A DNA stretch of 64,000 bases. Origin: Topomyia yanbarensis. Lineage: Eukaryota > Arthropoda > Insecta > Diptera > Culicidae. Made by a program: the position numbers and the translations under genes. The notes below the pieces were generated by a model. That model was not told the DNA's origin. It saw only the letters and a program-made list of their open reading frames with translations, and did no database searches. The stretch lies in contig NC_080672.1 in the NCBI RefSeq assembly GCF_030247195.1, positions 395,763,037 to 395,827,036 of the forward strand, given 5' to 3'. Each line of letters starts with the position of its first letter. The first letter of the stretch is position 1. Below, one piece after another: positions 1 through 11,136 of the stretch.

Positions 1-640
1 AGACTAGGTTAGCGAAATTTGGTTCAGTCATCACCGAAGTAGCTTTAGATCTGGAATTCGTCCGGAACCCCGGGACTTCCGGAATTATCGATAGTGGACA
101 ATACATTCCAATAATTTCGCTATCAGTGATCTAGGCCTGCGAATCGAAGTAATTTGATGTTCATTTCAATAGATTTTAAACCTATGAGGTAATACGATTG
201 TACCGGTTTATATGAGAAATTTCTATGTGACCGCAATAACCAACCTGTAACTCCGGAACCAAAAGTCAGAACTGAATGAAATTCAATAACTATCAATAGA
301 AATAATATATCTTTCATTTGAAATCAAGTTTGTACACATCGGTTAAGAGTTGGCTGGAAAATAGGTATGACATTAGCTCGGGAACTTGGCGAGTTCCCAG
401 GGGGCATCAAGATCCGTCATAGGTGACCAATGTGGTCAAAACTACTTTAATTGGTCATTAGTGAGCTATACCCGCAAATCCAAGTAATGTTGAACGTATT
501 TGAATATGTATTACATCATTCGGGCACCATAGGGTTACCAGTTTATATGGAAATTTGCTGTTTGGCCACACTCTCCGTTCCGTTCATGAATTCATCAAAC
601 AAAGATCACGATTTCGTGAACTGAACCATTTACGAAAACC
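1..640 (-). repeat. Tandem-monomer TE repeat, minus orientation
   Basis: Two units about 330 bases apart contain the same phrases (ACCGGTTTATATGAGAAATTTC near 206 and CCAGTTTATATGGAAATTT near 537), each with nearby TCCGGAACC/CTCCGTTCC text. The reverse complement of these phrases recurs at 10260-10690 and 21790-21900, so this is the opposite orientation of that family. No coding potential. Confidence 0.6.
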
Positions 641-714
641 GTAATCAAGTTCCAGAAATTGACATATACGAAAGACCAATCTGCTTCAACGAATTTTTTA
701 GTATTTGTCGTCAG

Positions 715-1128
715 AGGACACTCAACAGTTGGCAAACCTCGTGGAGCAATGGTGAACTTGGACGATGGCTACATTCCATTATCCCAAAGGTATCAACGAA
801 GCCTTGGTTCAGGGGGATGGATGTGGGTCGGGATTTTATTCGTGTAATGTCCCGACTTATGTCCAACCACTACACCATGGATGCGCATTTGCGGCGTATT
901 GGGCTTGCGGGGAGTAGTCTGTGCGCTTGTGACGAGGGCTATCACGACATCGAGCACGTTGTCTGGGTATGTGCCGGATATTTTGACGCCAGGTCTCAGT
1001 TAAAGGATTCCCTTCAGGCCCGAGGTAGACCACCCAATGTCCCAGTCCGAGATATGCTGGCAAATCGTGATTTCCCCTATATGTCCCTTATTTATACTTT
1101 CATAAAAACGATAAATATCCCAATTTAG
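715..1128 (+). pseudogene. LOA/Lian-type non-LTR retrotransposon, C-terminal end of ORF2
   Basis: One frame runs from 715 through the stop after 1128 and reads as the end of a LOA-type ORF2: RTLNSWQTSW, then FRGMDVGRDFIRVMSRLMSN, then a Cys/His finger (CACDEGYHDIEHVVWVC) and VPVRDMLANRD. The upstream RT and RNase H domains are absent, so the copy is 5' truncated. A degenerate second copy lies at 16853-17200 and a third 3' tail at 5118-5297. Confidence 0.75.
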
Positions 1129-1950
1129 CCCCTCTCTTTTTATTTCTCGTTTTTAGAAGTTTTCTATTGCCTTGTGGAACCGATCAGCTCCAGACTGCCA
1201 CTATGTAACCGCCGTCGCCTTTACCACTACGGAAACTGAAGCGAGAGCGACTCGAGGTCCGATGACTTTTGAAGGATTCCCCGTGGGTCCGAAGAATACC
1301 ATCCGCCAATCCGACCTACTAGACTGAGGCGCTAATTTGTTTCGCTGATCTCCCGTTTGCCCGAAAGTTGCAAGTTTTGCTCTTCTCTCCCGATCACCAT
1401 CTACGCCTTCTCTCCCCTGTCCTTGATACAACTGCTTCTACACTGATTTTGGAAATAAGCCCCCCTCTGAATATCTTGACCAAGCATAAGTCTCCGGTAA
1501 AAATAGTTTAAATTTGTATTCCGTGTTCCTAGTTTTAAGATAGTTGTAATTTTACCTCTATGTTAAAATTATTGTTCCCCATCTTGTAAATAGAATTGTA
1601 TCCCTAGTTTTAAAACACCTGTGAAATTTTTCATAAATATTTTTCCCCCTTTTGTGTACCAAACTATATTGTAAGTTTTAAGATAACTGTAAATATTTCC
1701 TAAAAAACTATTACTATTGAATACCTTGTTTTAAAATTTTTCATAAAAAAAAAATCTTTTGCTCCCCTCTCTTGTATATAGAATCTTATTTCTAGTCTTA
1801 AGATAGCTGTTAAATTTTTCTCTTTTAAAAAAATATTTCAACATTGTAACCTCCTAGTTTTAAAATATCCAAAATGTAAAAACAAAAGAATTTGGCACCG
1901 CCAAGCTAACGCATTTGTGCCTATCAAATAAACGAAATGAATAAAAAAAG
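1129..1950 (+). mobile_element. 3' UTR and tail of the LOA-type element
   Basis: T-rich 3' region with a repeated phrase (CTAGTTTTAAGATAGCTGT and variants at about 1530, 1610, 1670, 1795, 1855), then GGCACCGCCAAGCTAACG and the A-rich end AAATGAATAAAAAAA. The same tail occurs reversed at 5118-5297, which fixes the 3' boundary near 1950. Confidence 0.7.
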
Positions 1951-2384
1951 TTCCAGAAATTATGAATAATAAACCTCGTATTCATGAAATGATTTGTGTT
2001 TCCAAAAGTTCGCCCCGACTATATGCATGGCGTTACATTCGAATGTTTGGTTGAGTTACTGTTGTTGTTCCCTGGACACGTTTAGTTTTTCTTGTTATTC
2101 TGGTTCATAATTTGGGGATACACAACCGACAGTTAAAGGATGTTCATGATTCCAGCAGCTTATTCGCGATTTTCGTAATTTCTCATCACTTTACCGTTAT
2201 GAGTTTGCTGTCGGATTTTTCTGTCAGACTAGCGAGGATTTCAGGATGTTGGTCGTAATTTTCGTAATTTCTATTCACTCCATCTTGATATTTTAATCAT
2301 TAATAGAGTAATTCGTGTTAACGATTCTAGGATCTTAGTCGCAATTTTTGTCTTTGTCACGACTTCGTAATTTACCTACACGAT

Positions 2385-3060
2385 ATGATGAAACAAGATA
2401 ATTTTCTTGAACAACTTTCGGATACAGGACAGCATTGCAATCGGTCGATACGAGTTGTGGTCGGAGGCTGGTTGTTCTGGTTTTTGGATGGCGATAACCT
2501 TCCCTTACCTCCAGTCATAAGGGATAATTTTACCCTCAAGAAACTTATTAAATAATTTCAATAAGCATCTCTTGGCAGAGTCTGGTAGATTCTTCATCAA
2601 GTTGAATTTGATTCTGTCTTGCCCTGGAGCTTTATTGCTGCAGGATAATAGAGCAAGTGAGAACATCCACGGATCTTCTGGTTTGGGCGGAATTCGGACA
2701 AACTTTCTTGACAAAATCGAATATCTAACGCTTTGAATACTCCACGCTCTCACTAGTACTGTTCCGGTATCGCATACGCCGGGTCGTGCCTCAAAGACTG
2801 CTCTTCGATATTTCTCTCGCTTAGTCCGTCCACTAACCGGCGCCAGTAACTCCGTATCTTGGCTTTCATCAAACTCTTCACTCGCGTGTCTAACGTCGCA
2901 TACTGTTGACAACTATACATCTGAGCACCATGGTAGTTAAGATCGCCTAAATCTAGCCTCGGGGAGGGGAAGAGTTCCGTTATATCGCCGGACCGTCGGT
3001 GGCCAACTGGGGCTCTAGGAGAAATGTAGGTGGAAGTGATGCAAAGTTTAGCAAACAACT
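2385..3060 (-). pseudogene. Jockey/LOA-type reverse-transcriptase fragment
   Basis: Minus-strand pieces in shifting frames read LMKAKIRSYWRRLVDGLS, then NKAPGQDRIKFNLMKNLP and NKFLEGKIIPYDWR, then VIAIQKPEQPASD and SYRPIAMLSC. These are the linker and RT motifs 0-2 of non-LTR ORF2. Several frameshifts; no active-site motif remains. Confidence 0.75.
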
Positions 3061-3776
3061 TTTTAATCCCCGAAAGTACTCCTCAGTAAAAGTCTTCTCG
3101 ATCCAAGCAAATAGTATTAAAATCGTGAAAGTTGAGGTGTAGGTATTTCTAAGGTAATCCATGTTTCGCATAATGCAAATGCATCGCATTTCAAATTATT
3201 TTTCAAAATTTTAAAAGAATCGATTTTCGGGATAATGTTCCTGCAATTCTACTGTAGAACAGTGATCAGATTCGTGACCTCGCTTGATGAATTAGCCATC
3301 GAAGGATACAATCGCTGAAAAGAGAGGCTATTTCGTAGTGAACTGCATCAAAAATGTTTTTGCAGTGGAGAGAAAGCTTATCAAGATGCTTTTAAGAGGA
3401 CCAGAAATATTTTTTTGCTGTAAAAATACGGTCCACAATGACAAAGAAATTTATTAAACCAGCGCTGGTTTCTTTCTCTGGCTGAGATATGAGAACACTT
3501 GGTTTTAGATGTCCCAGGAAGTACTGCGAACTCTTTTGAAGTCTAACGTTTCAATATAGGGGCTCCATTTCAAAAATTTCGGCCGGAATTTTACCCGAGT
3601 TTTTGAACGTGAATATCTGCCCTTGTATTGAATAAAAAACAAAGATTTTCGAGCTTTCTCATTGGAAATATGTACAACAATTTTGTGTAATTCTGTAGTA
3701 TATACAATTACTGAAAATAATGAAAACAATGGAGTTTATGAAAGCAGTAATTATCTACTCCATGATTGGCCAGTAC

Positions 3777-4031
3777 AATTGGCCTGCGTTAAGCCAAACC
3801 GAGCTAAGCGTCATAATTTTTTTCGTGTATTTTTCGTACCAAAATTAATTTTTCGATAACTTATCATTTACATAGAAAGTTAAAGAACACTGGCTTGCTT
3901 TCGTTTGCTATTTGGGTTCCCAAAACATAACAGATATTAGAGTTCCTGGTGCTACATTGGATGCTGGAGCGATTCTAGATAAAGTACCTCAAAATGGCGC
4001 TTGGTCCTCTTTGGCTTAACACAGGCCAATT
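3777..4031. mobile_element. MITE with 34-base terminal inverted repeats
   Basis: AATTGGCCTGCGTTAAGCC starts at 3777, and its inverted partner GGCTTAACACAGGCCAATT ends at 4031; about 34 bases pair at each end with a few mismatches. The 255-base interior is noncoding. Target duplication not clear. Confidence 0.6.
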
Positions 4032-5117
4032 CTACCAAGCTACGAGCGTTGCTGGGACTGCCTCTTTGTCATCCAATGAAATGCGACACACGTATAAAAA
4101 CAGAACACATGGAAAAAATCGTCACTTGTCAGTTTACTTTCTGACCTCTTAGAAAGCAAACGTTGTATGCCAGAACAAACTCTTCGGGGAAATATGAGTA
4201 TTCCATGACTGCAGTCAGCAATCATTCCAACGATGCGCAGGCGCGCCAGTTTCATACATACAATCTTCACACCTTTTCTTTGCGCTGGAGAAGGGATGGT
4301 TGAGCGTGAGAGACCCCTCTCTCTTGCACTCTAAATTATGTGTGACGTGTTCAAATAAATTCACCACGGCCCACGCTCCAAAGTGCACTGCGTTGTATAC
4401 ACTGAAGTCTAGATTGGAGTGAGCTCTTTGGTTCGTTTTCCGCTGGCAAGCTGTAGTGCGGGTGTGATTGACGATTTGATTAGCACTGGTTAGTGATGGG
4501 CATTTCGAAAAATAAAATCGATTTTGCTGCATCGATTTTTTATATAATAAAAATCGGTGCTGTCAAATATCGGACCGGGAAAGATCGGTGGAAAAATAAT
4601 TTTCGAGACAAAAAGATCGATTGCCAGAAAATCACATCTTTTTCAATGGGAATTTTGTAAGAAACATCGATTTTTATATAATTATATATTATATATTGTA
4701 AATTTCTGCTGAAGAAATGATACGAATTGCTTAACATATCAGCATATATGCTGCTATCAACACAGTTTTCTAACGGTCCGTAGAATCAGATTAATTGTAT
4801 AACAGGTGCATGTATGACGGGCTTTGTACATCCACATTAAGACGGGTTTATTTTATGTTCGGCTTAATGACTCAATGTTCTTTTACTTATTTTGTTTGTG
4901 AATTTTGCGGCTCAAAGTTAAATGCTTTATTAAATGTAATGTTCTGGTACAACATTCGCTGTCGGTTTTTATCATACATGATAATTGCACAGTTATTGCG
5001 AGAATTCCACATTCATTATAATAATCAGGGCCGATGGGTAATGTGGGTAGTATAGATAGTACTACCCACTCGAAAATAACCTAGTGAGTTGAAGCTTTGA
5101 ACCAAGCCTAACATTTT
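4032..5117. other. Unassigned intergenic stretch
   Basis: A TATA-like CGTATAAAAACAG lies near 4090 but no convincing gene follows. 4520-4740 is AT-rich with repeated ATCGATTTTTATATAAT phrases in both orientations. No recognisable protein homology. Confidence 0.4.
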
Positions 5118-5297
5118 TTTTATTCATTTCGTTTATTTGATAGGCACAAATGCGTTAGCTTGGCGGTGCCAAATTCTTTTGTTTTTACATTTTGGATATC
5201 TTAAAACTAGGAGGTTACAATGTTGAAATATTTTTTTTGCAAAAGAAAAGAAAGTTTACAGCTATCTTAAGACTAGAAATAAGATTCAATATACATA
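5118..5297 (-). mobile_element. LOA-type element, isolated 3' tail (minus)
   Basis: Reverse complement of the tail at about 1780-1950 (TTTATTCATTTCGTTTATTT then GGCGGTGCCAAATTC). Only about 180 bases remain, a severely 5'-truncated insertion. Confidence 0.75.
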
Positions 5298-5379
5298 AGC
5301 CTAACATTTGAAATTTGCCACACATCGCAAATGATTTATGTGAATGTAATGCAAACATTCGATACATTTCCAGTAATAA

Positions 5380-5910
5380 TGTACGGGTACCATTATATTT
5401 GGGTTTCTACAATGGAAGGCTGTGTGTTCCAGTTCATGACCCGCGGCACAAAAAGGTGAACAGGTAGACAAAGTTAGTAGGTTGTTGGGTAGAGCATGCC
5501 CGGAAAGGTCACCCGATAAGAGGCAGAGTTAACATACATCCTCTTTCCGTCAGCTGCGATTGATGCTGAATGCAAACATTTGTACTCCAGTATCTTTACT
5601 GGCTGGAGTATGAGATCTTTAAAACAGCCTACACCATGTGTCACCAAATCCTCGCAATTCAAACTCGAATCGGAGCCGACCCCGCAGACTTCAACCCGAT
5701 TTACTGGTACATATACTACGTACTCCTTCGTAAAGGGTCCGTAGCCAGCAATATCGTATTTCTGTCCCGGCCAAATATCACTCTGTAAGAACTCGAGAAA
5801 TCTGCAATACATCCAAGTATTTTTTTGTCTTTGACCCGGAAGAATATTACGTAAGGCCCGAGCATGTACCTTGAACCGAGGAATCGATTTTTTCCCGACA
5901 TCCATCTCAC
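5380..5910 (-). pseudogene. Non-LTR retrotransposon ORF1 relic (gag-like)
   Basis: Reads from 5910 downward: GSRYMLGPYVIFFRVKDKK, after a frameshift YVPVNRVEVCGVGSDSSL, then HGVGCFKDLILQPVKILEYK and SYRVTFPGMLYP, ending in a broken VPRVMN segment just before the zinc knuckles. This order is that of Jockey/LOA-type ORF1 proteins (RNA-binding). A cognate piece lies on + at 15400-16030. Confidence 0.65.
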
Positions 5911-5922
5911 CTTAAGGCGAGG

Positions 5923-5931
5923 TATTTATAA
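5923..5931 (+). promoter_or_regulatory. TATA-like box upstream of the small peptide frame
   Basis: TATTTATAA, 116 bases upstream of the ATG at 6047. Placement would give a start site near 5955. Confidence 0.35.
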
Positions 5932-6046
5932 CGGTATCCAAATAGCTCACAAGATGAGAAACACTGCCACTACTCTGCTGTTCGAATTACGGGTAACGCG
6001 CCCACACAAATAAAGAAAAAATTCCAAAACTTCGAAGTGGCGGAGA

Positions 6047-6262
6047 ATGCTCAAGATAACCTTGAAAGCTTTAGCTACCTTCGCTTTACTGTGCTACACT
6101 GCACGGACTGAAAAAAATGCGTCTACACGTTCTGAGAGTCACTGTGCGAATAAATTTCACAGTTGTACGAGCAAATACAATTCGTGTTTCGAAGGAATGC
6201 TTTCGGATTGGTTGGATGGGCTTTTATGCCCTATCTGCAAGAAGATTCCTAAACTTGAGTGA
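6047..6262 (+). CDS. Candidate small secreted Cys-containing peptide (71 aa)
   Basis: ATG at 6047 opens a 71-residue frame with a hydrophobic N-terminal stretch (LKALATFALLCYTA) resembling a signal peptide, then five cysteines spaced C-x6-C-x6-C-x13-C-x2-C and a short basic end. A TATA-like box lies at 5923-5931 and AATAAA at 6334-6339, framing a compact single-exon transcript of about 400 bases. I know no family with this spacing. The neighbourhood is TE-derived on both sides (ORF1 relic ending 5910; RT relic from about 6385), so chance cannot be excluded. Confidence 0.42.
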   Translation: MLKITLKALATFALLCYTARTEKNASTRSESHCANKFHSCTSKYNSCFEGMLSDWLDGLLCPICKKIPKLE

Positions 6263-6333
6263 AATAACTATCAAGGTATAATGTTGACTTGATACAAAGT
6301 TTATGTAACTGACAAGTTTTCGTTCAGCTGATA

Positions 6334-6339
6334 AATAAA
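6334..6339 (+). terminator. AATAAA after the small peptide frame
   Basis: Canonical poly(A) hexamer 72 bases past the stop codon. Confidence 0.35.
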
Positions 6340-6384
6340 TTACAAATTACAAATGTTTTTCAATACCGCCTATATGGTCCCGTA

Positions 6385-6690
6385 TTCTGTTTAGAATGCC
6401 GAGCCCCTTGGCTAAATTCTATGTCGGCGAATACCAAAGCGGGATTCGTAAAGGACTACCAACGACAGACCGAATGCTTGCCCTACAATAAAACCTGTAA
6501 TAATTCCGGAAATACTACTTGCGAAATTGACATCTGCTTGTAGATTTCAAGGCAGTATACGATTGAGTGAAACGAAACGAACTGTGTCAAAAAATTGTTG
6601 AACATGGGTTTCCAATTAGTATAACGCTGTATGGGCCAAAATCGAGCGTCAAAATATCCGGAGAGACATCCGACTCGCTTGTGCACCCAA
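6385..6690 (+). pseudogene. Reverse-transcriptase relic, first half (FADDIDIIG-type non-LTR)
   Basis: Broken frames read LAKFYVGEYQSGIRKG, then after a gap VKRNELCQKIVEHGFPI and SSVKISGETSDSLV, the fingers and early palm of a non-LTR RT. The continuation (LDRLKQRDALSN) resumes at about 7248, so the gene is interrupted by roughly 560 bases. Confidence 0.65.
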
Positions 6691-6751
6691 AACTAGGCCG
6701 TAATACCCTTGTCAAGCACCAAGTCTGGGCCTGGGAAAAGAGAATGGGCCA

Positions 6752-6881
6752 GATCCAGGAACTGGTCCAGATCCGGATACTGGTCCAGATTCGGGAACTG
6801 GTCCGGATCCGGGAGGTCCGAATTTGGGAATTGGTCTGGATCTGGAACTGTGCCGGATCTGAGAACTGTGCCGGAAACTGC
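6752..6881 (+). repeat. 18-base minisatellite (about seven units)
   Basis: Units such as GATCCGGATACTGGTCCA and GATTCGGGAACTGGTCCG follow each other head to tail with substitutions and one shortened unit. One frame encodes repeated Arg-Ser-Gly-Asn-Trp-Ser but no gene is implied. Confidence 0.7.
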
Positions 6882-7247
6882 CCAAAATTTTTATTTCACT
6901 CCAACTTACCCAGTAAAAAAAAATCGTGGCTGGTTTCTGACGATAATAGCGCAGATTCCAGCCTGAATTCGAGCAGAATTCCGCAATAATTCTGGTTGGT
7001 TTGAATCTATACTAATACTATCATAGCAATCGACCGAGTTATCCTACATACGAACAAAGCCGAAGTTGACACATACTGAAAAAGTGTTTGGTTGTGATGC
7101 ACATACATGAACAGCTACCAAAATTCGTCATTTCACCGTTTACTATCTTCGCGGTAATAAGTTACAGCAATGCACAATTGCATAGTCTGTTACCGAAAAG
7201 GCAATAGAATCTTACCCAACAGTAATAGAAACATACCCGTCGGATTT

Positions 7248-7550
7248 TAGGTGTGGTGTTGGATCGATTGAAGCAGCGTGATGCACTCTCTAATGTATTC
7301 TTAAACATAGCGCTCGAAGGTGCAATACAAAGATCGGATGTGCAAAGAAACGAAACCATGATCATGAAATCTCGCATACTTCTTGGCTTCGCAGACGACA
7401 TTGCTATCATTGGCGTTGATCGCAGAGCAGTGGATGAGAAATGTTTGACTTATAAAAAGAAGTTTGCGATACTATTGGGGTTTTTCGTTGAAAAATCCCG
7501 GGCAGTAAATTGTACTAATGTTGCATTTTCTAGCAGAAGAGCAGACTACT
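7248..7550 (+). pseudogene. Reverse-transcriptase relic, second half with FADD active site
   Basis: Frame from 7253 reads VLDRLKQRDALSN, FLNIALEGAIQRS and ILLGFADDIAIIGVDRR; FADD is at 7388-7399. It continues the relic at 6385-6690 on the same strand. After about 7450 homology fades. Confidence 0.75.
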
Positions 7551-9100
7551 AGACGTGTTTCATTCCCACTTTTGCTAGAAAGTGTAAAACCACTATCCCG
7601 GGGTTTTTCAATGAAAAACGACATATGAAATATTTCCCCCTAAGGAGAAAAAATTGGGTAAACAAAAAAAATCTCCCTAGGGCTGAGACCACTTTTTGTA
7701 CGTGAAGGGCCCAAATCCTAACTTAACAAATTCGTGGGTGTGACAATGAAGACTCATGTTTATCAGACCCTTGGTGTACCTTAGGCTGACAAAATGGAGA
7801 CACCTTCTTTCTTTCTGTTTTAATAAACAGCTGTTGAAATATTTTTCATTAGTCCCTAGAATTACCCTTAAATCTTTGGCTCATTTAACACTATGATTAC
7901 AAAAAAATACTGAAAGAAATATTACCCTCTCTATTGGATGTCTATGTTTTGATACAAAATTCTGATATGCTTGCAAGAGAAAATTGGCAGCATTTTGCGA
8001 TGATTTTCGTTTGCATTGACTGGCATTAATATCGTAAACCGGATTAAACTCATGTTTACGCATCAGAGATCATACCATGTGACGGTATTAACTAGTTTTC
8101 AGTAAGTGTACTAAACCATTACCGACAGTCCGGATGTATTCGACCTCGATCTATTTTCATTGAAGCCATAGACCGAAAATGACTAACTGCGTCTTCTGTG
8201 TCCAATACAAAGCTTCGCAGTACAATTATGTAAACCCTCTAGGTATGACTCGACGATACGTGACGTTATTTACACTCCACGATCAATCTCAACGCAATCC
8301 GGTCAGCTCCATCATGACTCATACACGAAGCTCCGGTTATTTCAGTATGTTCCCTCAACGAAAGTCCTCCAAAACAGACACAAAAATATGGTATCCGTTA
8401 AACGCGAAAAAGTACGCGCCTTCTGAAGAGTGTTACGCAATTTTCTTCCACCTTCCGATTAGGTATATAATCCATATATCGAGTAAGTGAGGAGGATTCC
8501 CCATTGTCCGCTTATTATTGAGGAGGAAGCAAAAAAACGATTGCTCGAGCCATAAAATAATCGTCACAGGATTAAGCTGTCTACAGACGTAGGATTTTCA
8601 CAGATTTTACGCGAATCGCAACACCCACCGTTGAGCAGTACCGAAAATCCATTCGCGTCAATCCGATCCCATCTGTCTACAGTAAATGTGCACAATCGAA
8701 GTGGGATTTCCAACCCACTAGCCAACCGATCACTCTCTCAAATATGGGTTGAAGTATGTATGTATACCCCTTCGATCGATCAGCGGCGACCATCCGCATC
8801 AGTGGTGTTTTGTTTTGTGATGTGTTTCCCTCTCTTCTCTTGTTACGGTACCTTGGACGTCTCTTGAGTAGACTATTCTTCGGCTACCTCAGCTCAGTTC
8901 CACGTCCTGTCAGCCCACCCACCCACAGGTGCCTCTCATCTACCACAACGCTGGGCATCAATTGAACGAATTGGAACCACCAACCGAACGTTGGATGTAG
9001 GTGACACACAAGCGAAATGTGATACATTACCGTTTTTCGATGGTCATGGTGAGATGTAACATTGGTGAAAAATGAAGTTTTGGTGAATTTTAACGTTGCT
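7551..9100. other. Unassigned intergenic stretch
   Basis: No recognisable protein or repeat boundary. 8580-9000 is less AT-rich and mostly unique in the window, and could hold an upstream noncoding exon of the gene at 18.66 kb (a CACAG/GTGCC junction at about 8928), but nothing decides this. Confidence 0.3.
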
Positions 9101-9105
9101 TCATT

Positions 9106-9190
9106 TGGTTTAATATTTCGATATTTCGTTTATTTGACAAGGGTCGATACTTCGGCTTGGCAGAGTGATAAGTACAGAGATAAGTCGGTT
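9106..9190 (-). mobile_element. Possible non-LTR 3' tail (minus)
   Basis: ATTTCGTTTATTTGACAAGG followed by CGGCTTGGCAGAG resembles the reversed LOA tail at 5118 (ATTTCGTTTATTTGATAGG then GCTTGGCGG). A diverged family member is likely. Confidence 0.35.
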
Positions 9191-10049
9191 GCCGCTCGTT
9201 GGTATGTTCGATCTGCGGTCAGTAGGGGTACTTGTTGTCAGTAGGCTTGTTGTACCAATTGTCATGTACGTATAGTACGAAAGGTTACAACATTGTTTAC
9301 TACTCGACTTGTTATCCAATTTCTATGAAAGCTCAGCGTTACACCGATCGAAAACGGTTGCGCGTTTTGTTTTGTTTTGTATGGTTTTGTGGTGCAAGCT
9401 TTATGCATTTAATTGTATCGTCTATATATAATTGTCTATTTTATTAGCTCACATCACTTTCATTCAGGTCGTGAAATTACAGTTTGTTCGTCAATGTCAG
9501 TATCCAGCGAAAGGATCCTTGATTTAAAAAACCAATCAGTGATCGTGGGAGGATATCAACGGTTCGTATAAAATCGTATTTCGAAAGCATCCAATAGTGC
9601 GCAAGTAATAATTGGGTGGTTAGTCATTCTTCCAAACAGGGACCATGTGATTGTTCTCTTCCATACCTAATTTTTTCCTAATGTATATAGGATTCCAAAA
9701 CTGTTTCCCTGTTAACAGTTGGGCCAGATCAATACAAAAAGAAATTGTTTTGATCAAAATGGATGCTTTTCCACTTTGATGTAGATCTCATCATCAATGG
9801 TGCAGCATCGGTATTTCGATAACAGCGTCGCTAGCCATTTCCTAAACACCACTCAATTACAGGAAGCCTCAGAAAAACGCGTTGACCCGTACCTGGAGAG
9901 ATATGAACCCGAACTATTCAATTAGAACCAGTGGTGTCAGTTAGTAAATGTTTGTAACCCAATCAAAATGAGTATTATGTGCAATTATGTAATAGTTATT
10001 ACTTTGACAGGCTACGTTTTATTTAAAGATTTCAATGTTACAAATATTG

Positions 10050-10860
10050 TTGCATTTCTTCTATAGAAAGACTATGAAATAATTCTGAAAACCGACTTTT
10101 TAACCGAGGCCCGAAGGGCTATGTCTCTTATACCACACGCCTCATACGACACAACGTGTATGTAGTATGTGACCAACAAATGCACATCGGTTACTCGGAG
10201 ATGACTGAACCGAGCTTAATCCCAAATGAAAGGTACAACGTTTCCGTAGGCTGCTATTGAATTTTATTCAATTCCGACTCCCTGTTCCGGAGTTACGGAT
10301 TGAAGAGTGTAGTCTCACATGAAATTTCCATATAAATCGGAATCAGCTAGTTATCTAAGAGATGCAAAACTTCATAAAATGTATTCTAACTTGCTAAGGT
10401 TTATATATCTAGCTCACTGATGCCCAATCAAACCCACGTGAACAACTTGCGACACCTTCGGCGGAACCGGAAGCTTCGGAAAGATGACAAAGTTCCTGAA
10501 TTGAATTCACATCTGCTTCTTAGAAATGTCTGGCCCAATTTTCTCAAATCCAGTCTCAATTAGAAACAGCAGCATCCCTATTAACTCCTATTAAATTTCA
10601 TTGGAATCGGAGTTCTGGTTCCAGTGTAACGGGTGCGGTCACATGCGATATTTCCATATAAACCGGTTTAATTATTATATCTAAATGATGCAAAACTAAT
10701 TGAAATTAGTTTTAAATTGCTTGAAATTGTTGATCTTGATCACTAACTGCAAATCAAAGTCTCTGTGACCACTTTGGGAACCATTGAGGATTCTGGAAGA
10801 TCCGAGCAAATTGCCAAGTTCCAAAATTAGAGTCATATGACACATTCCGCGGGCTTGTAC
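10050..10860 (+). mobile_element. TE repeat with GCCTTTCTC-type end and tandem monomers
   Basis: Starts with a degenerate head (TTCTATAGAAAGACTATG), then CGAGGCCCGAAGGGC, then two units with GTTCCGGAGTTACGG/GTTCCAGTGTAACGG followed by a TTTCCATATAAA phrase about 350 bases apart. Same family and orientation as 21525-22610. The family 3' end (CACAATTGCACCACTAGGTG) is seen at 13595-13640. Confidence 0.6.
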
Positions 10861-11136
10861 ACCAGAAGGATATTTTTGTTTTGTCTTATTTTGGCATCAC
10901 AAAATTTTTTTCTCGTTTCGGTAGTGTTTAAACCATTGAAAACTTATGGTTGAAAAATGGTTTCTGAATTATTGACTTCTAAAAAAGTTCTGTTTCATCA
11001 AAACTATTATTGAAATTTTAATCTGTTTAAAGGAATTAGTTCGTTATTGTGTGTAGAATAATAAAACTAGAAAGATTTTCACTCATATTTGACTACTAAA
11101 TTTTTTGGAACTAATAGAAGTTTTGATTGTTTCTGT

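Noticed and set aside
8631..8965. Frames at 8631-8965 as a gene
   Set aside because: Short, no homology; no promoter or poly(A) pair. A noncoding exon is possible but unsupported.
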